Assembly (NCBI GenBank): GCA_964243295.1
Contig: CAXTEJ010000037.1
Location: 1 to 30,900 of the forward strand
Source: CAXTEJ01 sp964243295
Lineage (GTDB): Bacteria > Actinomycetota > Actinomycetes > Actinomycetales > Angustibacteraceae
Length of the DNA: 30,900 nucleotides
Direction of reading: 5' to 3'
The notes beneath the pieces were generated by a model that worked only from the letters and a program-made list of their open reading frames with translations, was not told the origin of the DNA and made no database searches. The translations under genes and the position numbers were made by a program. This document shows, piece by piece, positions 25,139-30,900 of this stretch (the first letter of the stretch is position 1; each line of letters opens with the position of its first letter).

Positions 25139-27952
25139 TCAGACCTGCGCGTGCTCGGCGGCGTCGCCGGACTGCGCCGCGCTGACGGCGAGGACGCTCG
25201 GGTCGAGGTCGGGGTCGCCGACCTGCTCGCCGCTGTGGGCGCCGGCCTGGGCGCGGTGGCCGTAGGCCTCGAGCTCGGCCAGCACGCCGGCGTGCTTGTC
25301 GGCGCAGAGCACCACCAGGTCGCCCCGGTTGGCGCGCGCCATGCAGTGCCGGACGGCGGCGAGCTCGTCGGTCACGATCTCGACCTGCTTGCACCGCGCG
25401 CCCTCGGCCATGCGCGCCCGCAGGCCCTCGGCTACCAGCGCCGCGGCCTCGCCCGGAGCGCGGCGGCGCAGGTTGGCGTCCTCGCGCACGACGACCACGT
25501 CGAAGACGTCGGCGGCCACCTCGCCGAGCTCTCGCACGTCCTCGTCACGCCGGTCGCCGGCCGCGCCGATCATGCCGATGCGCGACGGCTTGGCCAGATC
25601 GGCGGTGGTCGCCCGGCTCTCGGCGTACCGGGAGACGAAGTCGCCCAGCGCGCGCATCCCAGCGGGGTTGTGGCAGTAGTCGACCACGACCTCGACGCCG
25701 TCCAGCTGCAGCAGGTTCATGCGGCCGGGGGACAGGTAGTACGACGTGGTGAAGGTGCGCAGCCCCTGCCGGATGTCGTGCAGCGGGGCGCCCGCGGCGA
25801 ACGACGCACCCGCCGCGGCCATGGCGTTGGCGACGTTCATCATGGCCGTGCCGCCGAACGTCGCCGGCAGCAGGTGGGTCCAGGCCAGCTGCATGGCCCG
25901 GCGTCCGTGCCGGATCACGATCATGTCGCCCTTGTCGGTGGCCTCCAGCACGATCGCCTTGCCACCGCGGCGGCAGTGCTCGTCGATCAGCTCGCGCTCG
26001 GGGGACCCAGGCTCCTTGAGGGAGAACCAGATCACCTCACCCGAGCACCGGCGCCTCATCTCACGCACCAGCGGGTCGTCGGCGTTGAGCACCGCCGACC
26101 CGTTGCGCGGCACAGCTTCCACGACGACGGCCTTGACCGCGGCCAGCTGTTCCAGCGTGTCGATGCCGCGCATGCCGAGGTGGTCGGGCGCGATGTTGGT
26201 GACGACGGCGACGTCGTTGCGGTCGTAGCCCAGGCCCTCGCGAAGGATGCCGCCGCGCGCGACCTCGAAAACGGCGAAGTCGACTCGGGGGTTCTGCAGC
26301 ACCATCCGCGCCGACTTCGGTCCGGACGCGTCAGCCTTGATGACGAGCCGCTCGTCGATGACGACGCCGTCGGTGCTCGTCATGCCGACCTTGCGCCCCA
26401 ACCCCTTGAAGATGTGGGCGATCATCCGCGAGGTGGTCGTCTTGCCGTTGGTGCCCGTCACGGCGACGATCGGCACCCGGCTCGTCGCGCCCGGCGGGAA
26501 GAGCAGATCGACGACGGGCTTGGCGATGAACTGCGGCTCACCGACCGTGGGGTGGGTGTGCATGCGGAAGCCTGGGGCGGCGTTGACCTCGCAGATGGCG
26601 CCGCCGGTCTCGCGCACCGGCTGCGCGATGTCGGGGCAGATGAAGTCGATGCCGGCGACGTCCAGGCCGATGACGCGAGCGGCCTCCTCGGCGATCTCGA
26701 CGTTGTCGGGGTGTGCCTCGAACGTGCGGTCGACCGAGATGCCGCCGGTCGACATGTTGCCGGTCAGCACCAGCTTCACCATCTCGCCGGACGGCGGGAC
26801 GTCGTCGAGCTCGAGACCCTGCTGCCGCACCAGCTCGGTCGCCGCGTCGTCGACGACGATGCGGGTCAGCACCTTCTCGTGGCCGACGCCGCGCCGGGGG
26901 TCGGAGTTCGTGATGTCGACGAGCTCGGCGACGGTGTGGCTGCCGTCGCCGACGACGTGTGCCGGCACGCGCTCGGCGATCGCCTGCATGCGGCCGCCGA
27001 TGATGAGGCAGCGGTAGTCGCGTCCCACGATCAGCGACTCGACGACGACCCAGCCGCGCCGCGACTCGCCCTGCGCCACATCGAATGCCGCGCGGACGTC
27101 GTCGGCTGACCTGAGGTCGAGGCCGACCCCACGCCCGTGGTTGCCGTCGAGCGGCTTGACCACGACGGGGTAGCCCATGCGGTCGGCGACACGGACGGAG
27201 TCCTCGACGGTGCGCACGCTCTGCGTGCCCGGCACCGGGAGCCCGGCAGAGGCGAGCAGCGTGCTCGTGAGCTCCTTGTCGCCCGCGATGTCGACCGCGA
27301 GGGCGCTGGTTCCCGACGTCATCGTGGCCCTGATGCGCTGCTGGTGGACGCCCTGCCCCAGCTGCACCAGCGAGTGCTCGTTGAGCCGGATCCACGGGAT
27401 GTCGCGGCTGACGGCCTCCTCGATGATCGCCGCCGTGCTGGGACCGAAAGCCGTCCGGTCGGCGCGGCGCAGGAACAGGTCGAGCTCGGCGGCGAAGTCG
27501 AGGTCGGGGTCGGCCTGCACCAGGTGGTTGACGAGCCGCACGGCGAGCCGCCCGGCCGCGAGCCCGACCCGCTCGTCGACGTACCCGTAGACGACGTTGT
27601 AGACGCCGCTGCGGCCGCGCACGCCACGGGTCTTGCCCCGGCGGATGTCGTGCCCGGCCTCCTGCTGCAGCTGCAGGGCGACGTGCTCGGCGACGTGCCC
27701 GAGCCACGTGCCCTCGCGCAGCCGCTCGACGAAGCCGCCGCGGTGCCCGCGTGAGCAGGTGTGGTTCGCGAGGCCCGGCAGCAGCGACAAGAGCTCGTCG
27801 GTGAACCCGGGCAGCTCGGTGGTCGGGAACCGCTCGAGCGAGCCGAGGTCGACGACCAGGTGGACGGAGGTCTGGTAGGACCAGATGTTCGGACCGCGGT
27901 AGACGTGCGACTCGAGGATCGTCAGGTCGGCCGACGGCCCGGCATCGGTCAT
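25139..27952 (-). CDS. cphA: Cyanophycin synthetase CphA
   Basis: This 937-residue enzyme makes cyanophycin, a nitrogen-storage polymer of an aspartate backbone with arginine side chains, using ATP. The N domain (1 to about 165) has GPNIWSYQTSVHLVVDLG and an HVAEH motif (86-90). The ATP-grasp module (about 200-480) adds Asp and has GDKELTS, KPLDGNHGRGVG (266-277) and EVNAAPGFRMHTHPTVG (455-471). The Mur ligase module (about 490-890) adds Arg and has GTNGKTTT (500-507), TNIAPDHLGMRGIDTL and HNPAG (761-765). All modules look intact, so a CphA1-type enzyme is expected. A ~40-residue C-terminal tail looks disordered. GGAG lies five bases before the ATG. It follows cphB by 35 nt on the same strand, so synthesis and breakdown enzymes are probably co-transcribed. 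Confidence 0.96.
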   Translation of the reverse strand: MTDAGPSADLTILESHVYRGPNIWSYQTSVHLVVDLGSLERFPTTELPGFTDELLSLLPGLANHTCSRGHRGGFVERLREGTWLGHVAEHVALQLQQEAGHDIRRGKTRGVRGRSGVYNVVYGYVDERVGLAAGRLAVRLVNHLVQADPDLDFAAELDLFLRRADRTAFGPSTAAIIEEAVSRDIPWIRLNEHSLVQLGQGVHQQRIRATMTSGTSALAVDIAGDKELTSTLLASAGLPVPGTQSVRTVEDSVRVADRMGYPVVVKPLDGNHGRGVGLDLRSADDVRAAFDVAQGESRRGWVVVESLIVGRDYRCLIIGGRMQAIAERVPAHVVGDGSHTVAELVDITNSDPRRGVGHEKVLTRIVVDDAATELVRQQGLELDDVPPSGEMVKLVLTGNMSTGGISVDRTFEAHPDNVEIAEEAARVIGLDVAGIDFICPDIAQPVRETGGAICEVNAAPGFRMHTHPTVGEPQFIAKPVVDLLFPPGATSRVPIVAVTGTNGKTTTSRMIAHIFKGLGRKVGMTSTDGVVIDERLVIKADASGPKSARMVLQNPRVDFAVFEVARGGILREGLGYDRNDVAVVTNIAPDHLGMRGIDTLEQLAAVKAVVVEAVPRNGSAVLNADDPLVREMRRRCSGEVIWFSLKEPGSPERELIDEHCRRGGKAIVLEATDKGDMIVIRHGRRAMQLAWTHLLPATFGGTAMMNVANAMAAAGASFAAGAPLHDIRQGLRTFTTSYYLSPGRMNLLQLDGVEVVVDYCHNPAGMRALGDFVSRYAESRATTADLAKPSRIGMIGAAGDRRDEDVRELGEVAADVFDVVVVREDANLRRRAPGEAAALVAEGLRARMAEGARCKQVEIVTDELAAVRHCMARANRGDLVVLCADKHAGVLAELEAYGHRAQAGAHSGEQVGDPDLDPSVLAVSAAQSGDAAEHAQV

Positions 27953-27987
27953 CGGCGCTCCAGTCCTCGGCCGGGAGGCGGTCTTGG

Positions 27988-28914
27988 TCAGGCGTCATCT
28001 CCGGCGGCACGCAGCGTACGTCCCGCCACGTCGTCGTGGTGCACCCGAGCGGAGGCAGCCGTCGCCTCGTCACGGTCGGTGTGCGCGGCGACCACGGCGA
28101 CGTCACGGCGCTGCTGCACGAACCCCACCAGCCGGCGGGCGGCCAGGTCGAAACGTGCCCCCGACGGCAGCGAGTGGACGACGGCACCGGAGACGAGCAG
28201 CGCGGCACCCTGGCGTGCCTCGTGGGCGTCGGACAGCGCGTGGGACGCGTCCACCAGGAACACCCCGCCCGAGCCGATGACCTCAAGACGCGTGCCGTCG
28301 GTGATGACCGCCGCGGTGTCCTCGTCGATGCCCATGCCCAGCAGCGACGGCGACTGCGCGACCAGCGAGAGCAGCCGGCCGTAGCGGCCGCGCTGGTCGA
28401 AGTGCTGGTCGACGACGACGTCCGGCAGCAGGCCGAGACCGGCCGACAGCTGGCTGGAGCGCTGGCGTGGTGTCACACCCTCGTCGCCCATCGAGATCAT
28501 GTGGGTGCTCATGATGCTCGCGCCCGCCGACGTGCCGGCGATGACAGCCCCACGCGCGTAGGCGACGTGGATCGCCTGTGCCACAGGGGTTCCGGCGATG
28601 ACCTGAGAAAGCTTCAGCTGGTTGCCGCCCGTCATGAAGACACCGGTCACGTGGTCGAGCGAGGCGACGAGCGCCGGGTCGTCGCACTGCAGCCGGTTGG
28701 TGGGGGCGACCGCTGTCACGCTGCCGGCGCCGAGACGGGTCAGCACGTCGGTGTACATCTCGACCATCTGCTCGGGCACGCTCGACGCCGTCGGCACGAC
28801 CACGACGCGCCCGGCTGATCCGCCGGCGAGCTTGACGAAGCGGCGCAGCACCCGGGCGCGGCCGACCTTGTCCTCCGCGCCGCCGATGACCATCAACCGC
28901 CTGCGTGACGCCAC
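27988..28914 (-). CDS. cphB: Cyanophycinase CphB
   Basis: This 308-residue intracellular serine exopeptidase of family S51 cuts cyanophycin to beta-Asp-Arg dipeptides. The nucleophile Ser129 lies in AGTSAGASIM, with a conserved QHFDQRGRYGRLL containing His171 and GIDEDTA with Glu198. The early VIGGAEDK and FMTGGNQLKL are typical. The last ~35 residues are a charged extension beyond the usual ~275 residues. The GTG at 28914 was chosen because TAGAGT ends seven bases upstream; an ATG at 28893 would start right at the first strand. It is first in the cphB-cphA operon and divergent from sixA. Confidence 0.96.
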   Translation of the reverse strand: MASRRRLMVIGGAEDKVGRARVLRRFVKLAGGSAGRVVVVPTASSVPEQMVEMYTDVLTRLGAGSVTAVAPTNRLQCDDPALVASLDHVTGVFMTGGNQLKLSQVIAGTPVAQAIHVAYARGAVIAGTSAGASIMSTHMISMGDEGVTPRQRSSQLSAGLGLLPDVVVDQHFDQRGRYGRLLSLVAQSPSLLGMGIDEDTAAVITDGTRLEVIGSGGVFLVDASHALSDAHEARQGAALLVSGAVVHSLPSGARFDLAARRLVGFVQQRRDVAVVAAHTDRDEATAASARVHHDDVAGRTLRAAGDDA

Positions 28915-28921
28915 TCACGCC

Positions 28922-28927
28922 ACTCTA
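28922..28927 (-). promoter_or_regulatory. -10 box for cphB-cphA operon, leaderless
   Basis: TAGAGT on the minus strand is followed by seven bases and the cphB GTG at 28914. The divergent sixA gene has CACCAT (28962-28967) ending six bases before its GTG, so both promoters share a 59-nt gap. Confidence 0.6.
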
Positions 28928-28973
28928 GGCCCGCGCGACCCCGTCGGCCCGCCCGATCAGGCACCATGGGGGC

Positions 28974-29489
28974 GTGGACACGCGACGCCGACTGGTGCTG
29001 GTGCGGCACGAGCAAGCCGGCCACGCCGACGGTCTCGACGACCACGAGCGCCCCCTCACCGCGCGCGGACGACGTGACGGCGCCGCGCTCGGCCGCTGGC
29101 TCGCGCAGGCCGTCGGCGCTCCCGACCTGGTGCTGTGCTCGCCGTCGGTGCGGACGGTCGAGACCTGGCTGCTCGCCTCGGCGCACGTGCCGGGCGCGCC
29201 GGAGGCCGACGTCCGGGACGAGCTGTACCTCGGGTCGCCCGGCACGCTGCTGGCCGCCCTGCGCGCCTGCCCGCCGGACGTCGGCACCGTCATCGCGGTC
29301 GGCCACGAACCGGTGCAGTCGACTCTCGCTGCCGCGCTCGCCGGCCCCGGCAGCAGCCCGCGCGCGCTCACCGCGCTGGCGGCGGGCTTCTCTCCCGGCG
29401 CGGTCGCCGTGCTGGACCTCGAGGACGGGTGGGCCGATCTCGCGCCGGACGGCGCGCGGCTCGTCGACCTCGCCGTGCCCCGCGGCTGA
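28974..29489 (+). CDS. sixA: Phosphohistidine phosphatase SixA-like
   Basis: This 171-residue member of the histidine phosphatase superfamily has the family motif RHE with catalytic His12 (LVLVRHEQAGH), CSPSVRTVETW with the second phosphate-binding Arg, and VGHEP carrying the second catalytic His. SixA proteins remove phosphate from phosphohistidine in phosphorelay or PTS proteins; the target here is unknown. The GTG start at 28974 has CACCAT ending six bases upstream, so a leaderless transcript is possible. It is divergent from cphB and upstream of the dienelactone hydrolase gene by 66 nt. Confidence 0.88.
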   Translation: MDTRRRLVLVRHEQAGHADGLDDHERPLTARGRRDGAALGRWLAQAVGAPDLVLCSPSVRTVETWLLASAHVPGAPEADVRDELYLGSPGTLLAALRACPPDVGTVIAVGHEPVQSTLAAALAGPGSSPRALTALAAGFSPGAVAVLDLEDGWADLAPDGARLVDLAVPRG

Positions 29490-29555
29490 CGAGCGGCCGA
29501 CGCGAAGCGCCGCCCCCCGCGCGAGGTCGCGCGCCGGCAGTGCTGTGATGACGGC

Positions 29556-30299
29556 ATGAGCGACGCGATGAGTGCACGGACGATCACCATCCCCGGTGCG
29601 GGCGGCGACGAGATCGAGGCCTACCTCGCCACCGCCGACGACGAGGCCCCGCGCGGTGCCGTCGTCGTGATCCACCACATGCCCGGCTTCGATGGTGCGA
29701 TGAAGGAGATCACCCGGCGGTTCGCCGCCGAGGGCTACCTCGCCATCTGCCCCAACCTCTACAGCCGCGAGGCGCCCGGCGCGAGCCCCGACGACGCCGC
29801 GGCCACGGCGCGCTCGCTCGGCGGGGTGCCCGACGACCGGCTGGTCGGCGACGTCGAGGGTGCGGCGACGTACCTGCGGTCACTGCCGACGTCCAACGGC
29901 CGGGTGGGCACGATCGGCTACTGCTCCGGTGGACGGCAGTCGTTCCTCGCGGGGTGCAGCCTGCAGCTCGAGGCCGTCGTCGACTGCTACGGCGCGTTCG
30001 TCACCGGGACGCCGCCCGAGGGCTTCCCGCTGCAGGTCCAGCCGATCGGCCACCTCGTGCCCTCGCTGAGCGCCCCGGTGCTCGGCCTGTTCGGTGCGGA
30101 CGACCAGTACCCCTCACCCGACGCCGTCGCCGAGCTCGAGCAGCTGCTCGTCGACGCCGGCAAGGAGCACGAGCTGCACAGCTTCCCGGACGCCGGCCAC
30201 GGGTTCTTCTCCGTCGACCGACCCGGTTACCGCCAGGTCGCGGCCACCGAGGGCTGGAAGCTGATCCTGGACTTCTACGGCCGCCACCTGGCCGCCTGA
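29556..30299 (+). CDS. Dienelactone hydrolase family protein
   Basis: This 247-residue alpha/beta hydrolase has the catalytic set Cys123 (GYCSGG), Asp182 or 183 (FGADDQYPS) and His215 (DAGHGFF), which is the dienelactone hydrolase pattern with Cys instead of Ser. The early VVVIHHMPGFDG is the oxyanion-hole region. Classical members open dienelactones in chlorocatechol breakdown; many homologues have other ester substrates, and no catabolic genes are nearby. The start at 29556 or the ATG at 29568 are both possible; TGTGAT ends six bases before the first. It is followed after two bases by the DUF6295 gene. Confidence 0.92.
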   Translation: MSDAMSARTITIPGAGGDEIEAYLATADDEAPRGAVVVIHHMPGFDGAMKEITRRFAAEGYLAICPNLYSREAPGASPDDAAATARSLGGVPDDRLVGDVEGAATYLRSLPTSNGRVGTIGYCSGGRQSFLAGCSLQLEAVVDCYGAFVTGTPPEGFPLQVQPIGHLVPSLSAPVLGLFGADDQYPSPDAVAELEQLLVDAGKEHELHSFPDAGHGFFSVDRPGYRQVAATEGWKLILDFYGRHLAA

Positions 30300-30301
30300 C
30301 C

Positions 30302-30565
30302 ATGTGCACCTACGCGACCGAGCGCATCTCGGTGACCGGCAGCGGCAAGACCCCCAGCGGCTGGGTGCCGGTCACCACGGCGACCGTCTACTACGACCAC
30401 CCCGTGCACGCGCAGGCCGAGCACACGCTCAACATCGACTTCCTCAACCCCGACCTCGGGCCCTCGGCGCGCGTGGCGCTCGAGCTGAGCGCCGCGTCCG
30501 CGATGGCCCTGGTCGCGGCGGTGCAGGCGGCCCTCGCGTCCGTGCCGCCTGACTTACTGGAGTGA
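30302..30565 (+). CDS. DUF6295 family protein
   Basis: This 87-residue protein begins MCTYATERISVTGSGKTPSG and continues with WVPVTTATVYYDHP and HTLNIDFLNPD. I recognise this as the DUF6295 family of unknown function, commonly found next to dienelactone hydrolase-like genes. The ATG lies two bases after the hydrolase stop, so the two are almost certainly one operon and the protein may assist or be a substrate-related partner of the hydrolase. The remark on partnership is inference. No membrane segment is visible. Confidence 0.87.
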   Translation: MCTYATERISVTGSGKTPSGWVPVTTATVYYDHPVHAQAEHTLNIDFLNPDLGPSARVALELSAASAMALVAAVQAALASVPPDLLE

Positions 30566-30770
30566 GCTGCAGCAGGGGGGCGCACGTTCCATAGACCTCC
30601 ATCACACCCCCGGTTGTTCGCTCGCCATGACGGGTCCTCGAGCACGGAGTCGATGACAGCGTCGACGAGGCCTTGTTCCAGGTCCTGCAGCAGCCCAGAG
30701 GCGCGGAAGGCGTGCAGGGGCGTCCGCAGGTAGAGGCGAAGGCTGCTGCCTCGCCCGAGCCGGGGCCGCC
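30566..30770. other. Gap between convergent genes, possible coding remnant
   Basis: This stretch has less GC bias than its surroundings. On the minus strand a frame opened by GTG at 30774, overlapping the HNH stop as GTGA, reads LYLRTPLHAFRASGLLQDLE and VDAVIDSVLEDPSW. This looks protein-like, but the frame then runs antisense through the DUF6295 gene. It may be a decayed gene fragment. I see no clear terminator or repeat in it. Confidence 0.3.
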
Positions 30771-30900
30771 TCACGCAGCAAAGGGTGGTGGTCGCCCTCT
30801 GCTGCGTCCGCCGATGGCGGGGGCGGTGAACCTGGGCAGGCCGTTGGTGATGGTGACGGTCCAGCCGGTGTGGTGGATGACGTCGTGGTGGTGCCCGCAG
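30771..30900 (-). CDS. HNH endonuclease (DUF222 type), C-terminal fragment
   Basis: The last 42 codons of a gene entering from the right edge read CGHHHDVIHHTGWTVTITNG, then LPRFTAPAIGG, a basic Gly/Arg segment and a TGA at 30771-30773. CxHHHxxIHHxGW is the end of the HNH nuclease motif in the actinobacterial DUF222/13E12-repeat family, where GW(T/R)...GxPxFTPP follows. The rest of the gene, including the DUF222 domain, is outside the window. These proteins occur in many copies per genome, which can break assemblies. Their biological role is not settled. Confidence 0.87.
   Translation of the reverse strand, partial: CGHHHDVIHHTGWTVTITNGLPRFTAPAIGGRSRGRPPPFAA

Noticed and set aside
25094..27109. 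Plus-strand open frame of about 670 codons opposite cphA
   Set aside because: His/Gln/Arg/Val-rich shadow of cphA with no recognisable motifs.

Overview
This window is very GC-rich (about three quarters G+C by eye). It has GTG and TTG starts, 4-nt GTGA gene overlaps, LysM/BTAD and DUF3099 proteins, an InhA-type enoyl reductase and a DUF222-type HNH nuclease. Together these point to a chromosomal contig from a high-GC actinomycete; the order cannot be settled from the sequence. The two ends look like assembly boundaries. The left end is a perfect loopless 48-nt palindrome flush with base 1, inside a gene. The right end breaks inside an HNH endonuclease of a usually multicopy family.

Layout. 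1-2327 (+): the 3' part of a LysM/BTAD membrane regulator. 6546-2359 (-): a biotin-uptake operon of the energy-coupling-factor type, bioY - acyl-CoA ligase - thiolase - bioM (EcfA) - bioN (EcfT), preceded by a YpfJ-like zinc metallopeptidase. 7611-11658 (+): an ABC-F ATPase, a small helix-turn-helix protein and an ABC exporter. 13368-11669 (-): SURF1 and an atypical SDR. 13465-15030 (+): an unknown protein and moaA. 19576-15062 (-): a quinone oxidoreductase, the TldD/TldE protease pair, a DUF3099 membrane protein and a small Cys/His protein. 19671-21174 (+): fabG-fabI. 21699-21304 (-): a small conserved protein.

21900-28914 is the most distinctive part. A cyanophycinase/cyanophycin synthetase operon (cphB-cphA, - strand) faces a Mur-ligase protein (+ strand) that is a clear CphA relative. 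The relative keeps pieces of the CphA N domain and the Mur ligase module, has lost the ATP-grasp module, and carries a C-terminal tetratricopeptide-like region. Between them lies a predicted propeller-like gene broken by one in-frame TGA where a Trp is expected. Then follow SixA, a dienelactone hydrolase and a DUF6295 protein (+), and the partial HNH gene (-).

Many first-in-operon genes here have a TANNNT or NANNNT hexamer ending exactly 6 or 7 nt before the start codon and no Shine-Dalgarno sequence, as expected for leaderless transcripts. Genes inside operons instead overlap by GTGA or carry GGAG-type sites. I used this pattern to choose several starts. I saw no tRNA, rRNA, CRISPR array or insertion sequence.
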